Shown here: in pieces, positions 1-11,388 of the stretch | How the letters are laid out: every line of letters starts with the position of its first letter | How positions within the stretch are numbered: the stretch's first letter is position 1 | NCBI GenBank assembly: GCA_916610825.1 | Contig: OU744448.1 | Span: 15,561,936-15,625,935 of the forward strand | Length of the DNA stretch: 64,000 bases | Direction: 5' to 3' | Source: Haliclystus octoradiatus | Taxonomy: Eukaryota; Cnidaria; Staurozoa; Stauromedusae; Haliclystidae | Made by a program: the position numbers and the translations under genes | Notes under the pieces: model-generated | The model's database searches: none | What the model was told of the DNA's origin: nothing | Seen by the model: only the letters and a program-made list of their open reading frames with translations

Positions 1-118
1 GAATTCGAATTTGACAAAAACAACTTAAAATGACAAAATACAATGCTTAATTCCCAAGGGAATTCGAATTTGACAAAAACAGCTCAAAATGACAAAAAAC
101 AATGCTCAATTCTCAAGG

Positions 119-1003
119 GAATTCGAATTGAAGAAAAACAGCTCAAAATGACCAAAAACAATGCTTAATTCCCAAGGGATTTCGAATTTGACAAAAACAG
201 CTCAAAATGACCAAAAACAATGCTTAATTCCCAAGGGAATTCGAATTTGACAAAAACAGCTCAAATTGACCGAAAACAATGCTTAATTCCCAAGGGAATT
301 CGAATTTGACAAAAACAACTTAAAATGACAAAATACAATGCTTAATTCCCAAGGGAATTCAAATTTGACAAAAACAGCTCAAAATGACAAAAAACAATGC
401 TTAATTCCAAAGGGAATTCGGAATTAACAAAAACAGCTCAAAATGACCAAAAACAATGCTTAATTCCCAAGGGAATTCGAATTTGACAAAAACAACTTAA
501 AATGACAAAATACAATGCTTAATTCCCAAGGGAATTCGAATTTGACAAAAACAGCTCAAAATGACCAAAAAAAATGCTTAATTCCCAAGGGAATTCGAAT
601 TTGACAAAAACAGCTCAAAATGACCAAAAACAATGCTTAATTCCCAAGGGAACTCGAATTTGACAAACACAGCTCAAAATGACCAAAAACAATGTTTAAT
701 TCCCAAGGGAATTCGAATTTGACAAAAACAGCTCAAAATGACCAAAAAAAATGCTTAATTCCCAAGGGAATTCGAATTTGATAAAAACAGCTCAAAATGA
801 CCAAAAAAAATGCTTAGTTCTCAAGGGAATTCGAATTTGACAAAAACAATTCAAAATGACCAAATACATTGCTTAATTCCCAAGGGAATTCGAATTTGAT
901 AAAAACAGCTCAAAATGACCAAAAACAATGCTTAATTCCAAAGGGAAATCGAATTTGACAAAAACAACTCAAAATAACCAAAAACAATGCTCAATTCTCA
1001 AGG
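119..1003 (+). repeat. 15-monomer higher-order repeat (885 bp), copy 1
   Basis: Fifteen units in the order K,E,L,A,B,C,A,D,E,F,D,G-like,H,I,J. The next K starts at 1004, exactly 885 bases on. Compared with copy 2, this copy has a D-like unit (41A) at 709 where copy 2 has E, a G-like unit with 15T and an A-to-G change in TTAGTTC at 768, and a first K reading TTGAAG. The same G-like variant recurs in the unit at 3482, which links the two places. Confidence 0.92.
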
Positions 1004-1888
1004 GAATTCGAATTTAAGAAAAACAGCTCAAAATGACCAAAAACAATGCTTAATTCCCAAGGGAATTCGAATTTGACAAAAACAGCTCAAAATGACCAAA
1101 AACAATGCTTAATTCCCAAGGGAATTCGAATTTGACAAAAACAGCTCAAATTGACCGAAAACAATGCTTAATTCCCAAGGGAATTCGAATTTGACAAAAA
1201 CAACTTAAAATGACAAAATACAATGCTTAATTCCCAAGGGAATTCGAATTTGACAAAAACAGCTCAAAATGACAAAAAACAATGCTTAATTCCAAAGGGA
1301 ATTCGGAATTAACAAAAACAGCTCAAAATGACCAAAAACAATGCTTAATTCCCAAGGGAATTCGAATTTGACAAAAACAACTTAAAATGACAAAATACAA
1401 TGCTTAATTCCCAAGGGAATTCGAATTTGACAAAAACAGCTCAAAATGACCAAAAAAAATGCTTAATTCCCAAGGGAATTCGAATTTGACAAAAACAGCT
1501 CAAAATGACCAAAAACAATGCTTAATTCCCAAGGGAACTCGAATTTGACAAACACAGCTCAAAATGACCAAAAACAATGTTTAATTCCCAAGGGAATTCG
1601 AATTTGACAAAAACAGCTCAAAATGACCAAAAACAATGCTTAATTCCCAAGGGAATTCGAATTTGTTAAAAACAGCTCAAAATGACCAAAAACAATGCTT
1701 AATTCTCAAGGGAATTCGAATTTGACAAAAACAATTCAAAATGACCAAATACATTGCTTAATTCCCAAGGGAATTCGAATTTGATAAAAACAGCTCAAAA
1801 TGACCAAAAACAATGCTTAATTCCAAAGGGAAATCGAATTTGACAAAAACAACTCAGAATAACCAAAAACAATGCTCAATTCTCAAGG
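1004..1888 (+). repeat. 15-monomer higher-order repeat (885 bp), copy 2
   Basis: Order K,E,L,A,B,C,A,D,E,F,E,G,H,I,J at 59-bp steps. It is followed at 1889 by the start of a third copy (K,E,L,A), which is cut short at 2125 where the order switches to E,M,N,K. The same order returns from K at 2833 to H at 3541. This looks like a basic block from which the longer blocks downstream were built by adding and losing monomers. Confidence 0.92.
1063..1121 (+). repeat. Exemplar monomer (type E, consensus form)
   Basis: A unit that matches the commonest form at every position. Landmarks: EcoRI site GAATTC at 1-6; palindrome AATTCGAATT at 2-11 with the only CpG at 6-7; A-tracts at 16-20, 27-30 and 36-40; AGCT at 22-25; and TTCCC at 51-55, which pairs across AA with GGGAA formed by positions 58-59 and the next unit's 1-3. 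Composition is 34% GC. Positions 12-28 and 31-50 resemble each other (TGAC, A5, CA, then GCT and AA), which suggests an older internal duplication of about 20 bp. I do not recognise the monomer as a named satellite. Confidence 0.95.
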
Positions 1889-2183
1889 GAATTCGAATTT
1901 AAGAAAAACAGCTCAAAATGACCAAAAACAATGCTTAATTCCCAAGGGAATTCGAATTTGACAAAAACAGCTCAAAATGACCAAAAACAATGCTTAATTC
2001 CCAAGGGAATTCGAATTTGACAAAAACAGCTCAAATTGACCGAAAACAATGCTTAATTCCCAAGGGAATTCGAATTTGACAAAAACAACTTAAAATGACA
2101 AAATACAATGCTTAATTCCCAAGGGAATTCGAATTTGACAAAAACAGCTCAAAATGACCAAAAACAATGCTTAATTCCCAAGG

Positions 2184-2891
2184 GAATTCGAATTTGATAA
2201 AAACAGCTAAAAATAACCAAAAACAATGCTTAATTCCCAAGGGAAATTGAATTTGACAAAAACAACTCAAAATGACCAAAAACAATGCTCAATTCTCAAG
2301 GTAATTCGAATTTAAGAAAAACAGCTCAAAATGACCAAAAACAATGCTTAATTCCCAAGGGAATTCGAATTTGATAAAAACAGCTCAAAATAACCAAAAA
2401 CAATGCTTAATTCCCAAGGGAAATTGAATTTGACAAAAACAGCTCAAAATGACCAAAAACAATGCTCAATTCTCAAGGGAATTCGAATTTAAGAAAAACA
2501 GCTCAAAATGACCAAAAACAATGCTTAATTCCCAAGGGAATTCGAATTTGACAAAAACAGCTCAAAATGACCAAAAACAATGCTTATTTCCCAAGGGAAT
2601 TCGAATTTGATAAAAACAGCTCAAAATAACCAAAAACAATGCTTAATTCCCAAGGGAAATTGAATTTGACAAAAACAGCTCAAAATGACCAAAAACAATG
2701 CTCAATTCTCAAGGGAATTCGAATTTAAGAAAAACAGCTCAAAATGACCAAAAACAATGCTTAATTCCCAAGGGAAATTGAATTTGACAAAAACAGCTCA
2801 AAATGACCAAAAACAATGCTCAATTCTCAAGGGAATTCGAATTTAAGAAAAACAGCTCAAAATGACCAAAAACAATGCTTAATTCCCAAGG
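2184..2891 (+). repeat. M-N-K trimer run (177-bp sub-blocks)
   Basis: Order M,N,K,M,N,K,E,M,N,K,N,K. Three units make 177 bp. The N at 2774 follows K directly, so one M has been lost, probably by unequal exchange. N carries T in place of C at monomer position 6 (CpG to TpG), which removes the EcoRI site and the TTCGAA core. M differs by 15T and 32A, and K by 13A and 15G. Confidence 0.88.
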
Positions 2892-4248
2892 GAATTCGAA
2901 TTTGACAAAAACAGCTCAAAATGACCAAAAACAATGCTTAATTCCCAAGGGAATTCGAATTTGACAAAAACAGCTCAAATTGACCGAAAACAATGCTTAA
3001 TTCCCAAGGGAATTCGAATTTGACAAAAACAACTTAAAATGACAAAATACAATGCTTAATTCCCAAGGGAATTCGAATTTGACAAAAACAGCTCAAAATG
3101 ACAAAAAACAATGCTTAATTCCAAAGGGAATTCGGAATTAACAAAAACAGCTCAAAATGACCAAAAACAATGCTTAATTCCCAAGGGAATTCGAATTTGA
3201 CAAAAACAACTTAAAATGACAAAATACAATGCTTAATTCCCAAGGGAATTCGAATTTGACAAAAACAGCTCAAAATGACCAAAAAAAATGCTCAATTCCC
3301 AAGGGAATTCGAATTTGACAAAAACAGCTCAAAATGACCTAAAACAATGCTTAATTCCCAAGGGAACTCGAATTTGACAAACACAGCTCAAAATGACCAA
3401 AAACAATGTTTAATTCCCAAGGGAATTCGAATTTGACAAAAACAGCTCAAAATGACCAAAAACAATGCTTAATTCCCAAGGGAATTCTAATTTGATAAAA
3501 ACAGCTCAAAATGACCAAAAACAATGCTTAGTTCTCAAGGGAATTCGAATTTGACAAAAACAATTCAAAATGACCAAATACATTGCTTAATTCCCAAGGG
3601 AATTCGAATTTGATAAAAACAGCTCAAAATGACCAAAAACAATGCTTAATTCCCAAGGGAATTCGAATTTGACAAAAACAGCTCAAATTGACCGAAAACA
3701 ATGCTTAATTCCCAAGGGAATTCGAATTTGACAAAAACAACTTAAAATGACAAAATACAATGCTTAATTCCCAATGGAATTCGAATTTGACAAAAACAGC
3801 TCAAAATGACAAAAAACAATGCTTAATTCCAAAGGGAATTCGGAATTAACAAAAACTGCTCAAAATGACCAAAAACAATGCTTAATTCCCAAGGGAATTC
3901 GAATTTGACAAAAACAACTTAAAATGACAAAATACAATGCTTAATTCCCAAGGGAATTCGAATTTGACAAAAACAGCTCAAAATGACCAAAAAAAATGCT
4001 TAATTCCCAAGGGAATTCGAATTTGACAAAAACAGCTCAAAATGACCAAAAACAATGCTTAATTCCCAAGGGAACTCGACTTTGACAAACACAGCTCAAA
4101 ATGACCAAAAACAATGCTTAATTCCCAAGGGAACTCGAATTTGACAAACACAGCTCAAAATGACCAAAAACAATGCTTAATTCCCAAGGGAATTCGAATT
4201 TGATAAAAACAGCTCAAAATGACCAAAAACAATGCTTAATTCCCAAGG

Positions 4249-5562
4249 GAAATTGAATTTGACAAAAACAGCTCAAAATGACCAAAAACAATGCTCAATT
4301 CTCAAGGGAATTCGAATTTAAGAAAAACCGCTCAAAATGACCAAAAACAATGCTTAATTCCCAAGGTAATTCGAATTTGATAAAAACAGCTCAAAATAAC
4401 CAAAAACAATGCTTAATTCCCAATTGAAATTGAATTTGACAAAAACAGCTCAAAATGACCAAAAACAATGCTCAATTCTCAAGGGAATTCGAATTTAAGA
4501 AAAACAGCTCAAAATGACCAAAAACAATGCTTATGTCCCAAGGGAATTCGAATTTGACAAAAACAGCTCAAAATGACCAAAAACAATGCTTAATTCCCAA
4601 GGGAATTCGAATTTGACAAAAACAGCTCAAATTGACCGAAAACAATGCTTAATTCCCAAGGGAATTCGAATTTGACAAAAACAACTTAAAATGACAAAAT
4701 ACAATGCTTAATTCCCAAGGGAATTCGAATTTGACAAAAACAGCTCAAAATGACCAAAAACAATGCTTAATTCCTTAGGGAATTCGGAATTAACAAAAAC
4801 AGCTCAAAATGACCAAAAACAATGCTTAATTCCCAAGGGAATTCGAATTTGACAAAAACAACTTAAAATGACAAAATACAATGCTTAATTCCCAAGGGAA
4901 TTCGAATTTGACAAAAACAGCTCAAAATGACCAAAAACAATGCTTGATTCCCAAGGGAATTCGAATTTGACAAAAACAGCTCAAAATGACCAAAAACAAT
5001 GCTTAATTCCCAAGGGAACTCGAATTTGACAAACACAGCTCAAAATGACCTAAAACAATGTTTAATTCCCAAGGGAATTCAAATTTGACAAAAACAGCTC
5101 AAATTGACCGAAAACAATGCTTAATTCCCAAGGGAATTCGAATTTGACAAAAACAACTTAAAATGACAAAATACAATGCTTAATTCCCAAGGGAATTCGA
5201 ATTTGACAAAAACAGCTCAAAATGACCAAAAACAATGCTTAATTCCCAAGGGAATTCGAATTTGATAAAAACAGCTCAAAATAACCAAAAACAATGCTTA
5301 ATTCCCAAGCGAAATTGAATTTGACAAAAACAGCTCAAAATGACCAAAAACAATGCTCAATTCTCAAGGGAATTCGAATTTAAGAAAAACAGCTCAAAAT
5401 GACCAAAAACAATGCTTAATTCCCAAGGGAATTCGAATTTGACAAAAACAGCTCAAAATGACCAAAAACAATGCTTAATTCCCAAGGGAATTCGAATTTG
5501 ACAAAAACAGCTCAAATTGACCGAAAACAATGCTTAATTCCCAAGGGAATTCGAATTTGACA
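4249..5562 (+). repeat. Block shared with 8498-9811 (offset 4249 bp)
   Basis: About 22 monomers recur in the same order 72 monomers plus one base further right; the extra base is the insertion in the unit at 7612. Shared rare marks include CCCAATTG at 4419 and 8668, TGCTTG at 4941 and 9190, and CAAGCG near 5308 and 9557. A difference is visible at the E/B unit (4721 against 8970): this copy has 35C with TTAGG near its end, the other has 35A with AAAGG. The similarity ends near 5563, where this copy has an O unit and the other an A-like unit. Confidence 0.8.
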
Positions 5563-7611
5563 AAAACAGCTCAAAATGACCAAAAACAATGCTCAATTCT
5601 CAAGGGAATTCGAATTTAAGAAAAACAGCTCAAAATGACCAAAAACAATGCTTAATTCCCAAGGGAATTCGAATTTGACAAAAACAGCTCAAAATGACCA
5701 AAAACAATGCTTAATTCCCAAGGGAATTCGAATTTGATAAAAACAGCTCAAAATAACCAAAAACAATGCTTAATTCCCAAGGGAAATTGAATTTGACAAA
5801 AACAGCTCAAAATGACCAAAAACAATGCTCAATTCTCAAGGGAATTCGAATTTAAGAAAAACAGCTCAAAATGACCAAAAACAATGCTTAATTCCCAAGG
5901 GAATTCGAATTTGACAAAAACAGCTCAAAATGACCAAAAACAATGCTTAATTCCCAAGGGAATACGAATTTGACAAAAACAGCTCAAAATGACCAAAAAC
6001 AATGCTTAATTCCCAAGGGAATTCGAATTTGACAAAAACAACTTAAAATGACAAAATACAATGCTTAATTCCCAAGGGAATTCGAATTTGACAAAAACAG
6101 CTCAAAATGACAAAAAACAATGCTTAATTCCAAAGGGAATTCGGAATTAACAAAAACAGCTCAAAATGACCAAAAACAATGCTTAATTCCCAAGGGAATT
6201 CGAATTTGACAAAAACAACTTAAAATGACAAAATACAATGCTTAATTCCCAAGGGAATTCGAATTTGACAAAAACAGCTCAAAATGACCAAAAAAAATGC
6301 TTAATTCCCAAGGGAATTCAAATTTGACAAAAACAGCTCAAAATGACCAAAAACAATGCTTAATTCCCAAGGGAACTCGAATTTGACAAACACAGCTCAA
6401 AATGACCAAAAACAATGCTTAATTCCCAAGGGAATTCGAATTTGATAAAAACAGCTCAAAATAACCAAAAACAATGCTTAATTCCCAAGGGAAATTGAAT
6501 TTGACAAAAACAGCTCAAAATGACCAAAAACAATGCTCAATTCTCAAGGGAATTCGAATTTAAGAAAAACAGCTCAAAATGACCAAAAACAATGCTTAAT
6601 TCCCAAGGGAATTCGAATTTGATAAAAACAGCTCAAAATAACCAAAAACAATGCTTAATTCCCAATTGAAATTGAATTTGACAAAAACAGCTCAAAATGA
6701 CCAAAAACAATGCTCAATTCTCAAGGGAATTCGAATTTAAGAAAAACAGCTCAAAATGACCAAAAACAATGCTTAATTCCCAAGGGAATTCGAATTTGAC
6801 AAAAACAACTTAAAATGACAAAATACAATGCTTAATTCCCAAGGGAATTCGAATTTGACAAAAACAGCTCAAAATGACAAAAAACAATGCTTAATTCCAA
6901 AGGGAATTCGGAATTAACAAAAACTGCTCAAAATGACCAAAAACAATGCTTAATTCCCAAGGGAATTCGAATTTGACAAAAACAACTTAAAATGACAAAA
7001 TACAATGCTTAATTCCCAAGGGAATTCGAATTTGACAAAAACAGCTCAAAATGACCAAAAAAAATGCTTAATTCCCAAGGGAATTCGAATTTGACAAAAA
7101 CAGCTCAAAATGACCAAAAACAATGCTTAATTCCCAAGGGAACTCGACTTTGACAAACACAGCTCAAAATGACCAAAAACAATGCTTAATTCCCAAGGGA
7201 ACTCGAATTTGACAAACACAGCTCAAAATGACCAAAAACAATGCTTAATTCCCAAGGGAATTCGAATTTGATAAAAACAGCTCAAAATGACCAAAAACAA
7301 TGCTTAATTCCCAAGGGAAATTGAATTTGACAAAAACAGCTCAAAATGACCAAAAACAATGCTCAATTCTCAAGGGAATTCGAATTTAAGAAAAACAGCT
7401 CAAAATGACCAAAAACAATGCTTAATTCCCAAGGGAATTCGAATTTGATAAAAACAGCTCAAAATAACCAAAAACAATGCTTAATTCCCAATTGAAATTG
7501 AATTTGACAAAAACAGCTCAAAATGACCAAAAACAATGCTCAATTCTCAAGGGAATTCGAATTTAAGAAAAACAGCTCAAAATGACCAAAAACAATGCTT
7601 AATTCCCAAGG

Positions 7612-7671
7612 GAATTCGAATTTGACAAAAACAGCTCAAAATGACCAAAAACAATGCTTAATTCCCATAGG
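7612..7671 (+). repeat. 60-bp monomer with one-base insertion
   Basis: An E-type unit with an extra T inside the AA spacer of the terminal dyad (CCCATAGGG where others have CCCAAGGG), near 7668. It shifts the register of all units by +1 until 23602. It is one of only three length variants seen in the window. Confidence 0.9.
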
Positions 7672-8497
7672 GAATTCGAATTTGACAAAAACAGCTCAAA
7701 TTGACCAAAAACAATGCTTAATTCCCAAGGGAATTCGAATTTGATAAAAACAGCTCAAAATAACCAAAAACAATGCTTAATTCCCAAGGGAAATTGAATT
7801 TGACAAAAACAGCTCAAAATGACCAAAAACAATGCTCAATTCTCAAGGGAATTCGAATTTAAGAAAAACAGCTCAAAATGACCAAAAACAATGCTTAATT
7901 CCCAAGGGAATTCGAATTTGACAAAAACAGCTCAAAATGACCAAAAACAATGCTTAATTCCCAAGGGAATACGAATTTGACAAAAACAGCTCAAATTGAC
8001 CGAAAACAATGCTTAATTCCCAAGGGAATTCGAATTTGACAAAAACAACTTAAAATGACAAAATACAATGCTTAATTCCCAAGGGAATTCGAATTTGACA
8101 AAAACAGCTCAAAATGACAAAAAACAATGCTTAATTCCAAAGGGAATTCGGAATTAACAAAAACAGCTCAAAATGACCAAAAACAATGCTTAATTCCCAA
8201 GGGAATTCGAATTTGACAAAAACAACTTAAAATGACAAAATACAATGCTTAATTCCCAAGGGAATTCGAATTTGACAAAAACAGCTCAAAATGACCAAAA
8301 AAAATGCTTAATTCCCAAGGGAATTCAAATTTGACAAAAACAGCTCAAAATGACCAAAAACAATGCTTAATTCCCAAGGGAACTCGAATTTGACAAACAC
8401 AGCTCAAAATGACCAAAAACAATGCTTAATTCCCAAGGGAATTCGAATTTGATAAAAACAGCTCAAAATAACCAAAAACAATGCTTAATTCCCAAGG

Positions 8498-9811
8498 GAA
8501 ATTGAATTTGACAAAAACAGCTCAAAATGACCAAAAACAATGCTCAATTCTCAAGGGAATTCGAATTTAAGAAAAACAGCTCAAAATGACCAAAAACAAT
8601 GCTTAATTCCCAAGGGAATTCGAATTTGATAAAAACAGCTCAAAATAACCAAAAACAATGCTTAATTCCCAATTGAAATTGAATTTGACAAAAACAGCTC
8701 AAAATGACCAAAAACAATGCTCAATTCTCAAGGGAATTCGAATTTAAGAAAAACAGCTCAAAATGACCAAAAACAATGCTTAATTCCCAAGGGAATTCGA
8801 ATTTGACAAAAACAGCTCAAAATGACCAAAAACAATGCTTAATTCCCAAGGGAATTCGAATTTGACAAAAACAGCTCAAATTGACCGAAAACAATGCTTA
8901 ATTCCCAAGGGAATTCGAATTTGACAAAAACAACTTAAAATGACAAAATACAATGCTTAATTCCCAAGGGAATTCGAATTTGACAAAAACAGCTCAAAAT
9001 GACAAAAAACAATGCTTAATTCCAAAGGGAATTCGGAATTAACAAAAACTGCTCAAAATGACCAAAAACAATGCTTAATTCCCAAGGGAATTCGAATTTG
9101 ACAAAAACAACTTAAAATGACAAAATACAATGCTTAATTCCCAAGGGAATTCGAATTTGACAAAAACAGCTCAAAATGACCAAAAACAATGCTTGATTCC
9201 CAAGGGAATTCGAATTTGACAAAAACAGCTCAAAATGACCAAAAACAATGCTTAATTCCCAAGGGAACTCGAATTTGACAAACACAGCTCAAAATGACCT
9301 AAAACAATGTTTAATTCCCAAGGGAATTCGAATTTGACAAAAACAGCTCAAATTGACCGAAAACAATGCTTAATTCCCAAGGGAATTCGAATTTGACAAA
9401 AACAACTTAAAATGACAAAATACAATGCTTAATTCCCAAGGGAATTCGAATTTGACAAAAACAGCTCAAAATGACCAAAAACAATGCTTAATTCCCAAGG
9501 GAATTCGAATTTGATAAAAACAGCTCAAAATAACCAAAAACAATGCTTAATTCCCAAGCGAAATTGAATTTGACAAAAACAGCTCAAAATGACCAAAAAC
9601 AATGCTCAATTCTCAAGGGAATTCGAATTTAAGAAAAACAGCTCAAAATGACCAAAAACAATGCTTAATTCCCAAGGGAATTCGAATTTGACAAAAACAG
9701 CTCAAAATGACCAAAAACAATGCTTAATTCCCAAGGGAATTCGAATTTGACAAAAACAGCTCAAATTGACCGAAAACAATGCTTAATTCCCAAGGGAATT
9801 CGAATTTGACA
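8498..9811 (+). repeat. Block shared with 4249-5562
   Basis: Second copy of the 22-monomer block described at 4249. It contains the rare marks CCCAATTG (8668), TGCTTG (9190) and an M ending in CAAGCG (near 9553). Its right end leads into the 17-mer pair that starts at 9383, so the copied block and the 17-mer overlap: later duplications were built on an already rearranged block. Confidence 0.78.
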
Positions 9812-11388
9812 AAAACAACTCAAAATGACAAAATACAATGCTTAATTCCCAAGGGAATTCGAATTTGACAAAAACAGCTCAAAATGACAAAAAACAATGC
9901 TTAATTCCAAAGGGAATTCGGAATTAACAAAAACAGCTCAAAATGACCAAAAACAATGCTTAATTCCCAAAGGAATTCGAATTTGACAAAAACAACTTAA
10001 AATGACAAAATACAATGCTTAATTCCCAAGGGAATTCGAATTTGACAAAAACAGCTCAAAATGACCAAAAAAAATGCTTAATTCCCAAGGGAATTCGAAT
10101 TTGACAAAAACAGCTCAAAATGACCAAAAAGAATGCTTAATTCCCAAGGGAACTCGAATTTGACAAACACAGCTCAAAATGACCAAAAACAATGTTTAAT
10201 TCCCAAGGGAATTCGAATTTGACAAAAACAGCTCAAAATGACCAAAAACAATGCTTAATTCCCAAGGGAATTCGAATTTGATAAAAACAGCTCAAAATGA
10301 CCAAAAACAATGCTTAATTCTCAAGGGAATTCGAATTTGACAAAAACAATTCAAAATGACCAAATACATTGCTTAATTCCCAAGGGAATTCGAATTTGAC
10401 AAAAACAACTTAAAATGACAAAATACAATGCTTAATTCCCAAGGGAATTCGAATTTGACAAAAACAGCTCAAAATGAACAAAAACAATGCTTAATTCCCA
10501 AGGGAATTCGAATTTGATAAAAACAGCTCAAAATAACCAAAAACAATGCTTAATTCCCAAGCGAAATTGAATTTGACAAAAACAGCTCAAAATGACCAAA
10601 AACAATGCTCAATTCTCAAGGGAATTCGAATTTAAGAAAAACAGCTCAAAATGACCAAAAACAATGCTTAATTCCCAAGGGAATTCGAATTTGACAAAAA
10701 CAGCTCAAAATGACCAAAAACAATGCTTAATTCCCAAGGGAATTCGAATTTGACAAAAACAGCTCAAATTGACCGAAAACAATGCTTAATTCCCAAGGGA
10801 ATTCGAATTTGACAAAAACAACTCAAAATGACAAAATACAATGCTTAATTCCCAAGGGAATTCGAATTTGACAAAAACAGCTCAAAATGACAAAAAACAA
10901 TGCTTAATTCCAAAGGGAATTCGGAATTAACAAAAACAGCTCAAAATGACCAAAAACAATGCTTAATTCCCAAAGGAATTCGAATTTGACAAAAACAACT
11001 TAAAATGACAAAATACAATGCTTAATTCCCAAGGGAATTCGAATTTGACAAAAACAGCTCAAAATGACCAAAAAAAATGCTTAATTCCCAAGGGAATTCG
11101 AATTTGACAAAAACAGCTCAAAATGACCAAAAACAATGCTTAATTCCCAAGGGAACTCGAATTTGACAAACACAGCTCAAAATGACCAAAAACAATGTTT
11201 AATTCCCAAGGGAATTCGAATTTGACAAAAACAGCTCAAAATGACCAAAAACAATGCTTAATTCCCAAGGGAATTCGAATTTGTTAAAAACAGCTCAAAA
11301 TGACCAAAAACAATGCTTAATTCTCAAGGGAATTCGAATTTGACAAAAACAATTCAAAATGACCAAATACATTGCTTAATTCCCAAGG
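9383..11388 (+). repeat. Tandem pair of 17-monomer higher-order repeats (2 x 1003 bp)
   Basis: Copy 1 is 9383-10385 and copy 2 is 10386-11388. Order: A,E,M,N,K,E,L,A-like,B,C,A,D,E,F,E,G,H. The CAAGCG junction between M and N recurs exactly 1003 bases apart (9558 and 10561), as do the G units (10268 and 11271). Copy 1's G has 15T only, copy 2's has 14T and 15T. Private single-base changes include GAATGC near 10130 and TGAACA near 10478. After copy 2 the order changes to I,J,K. Confidence 0.88.
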
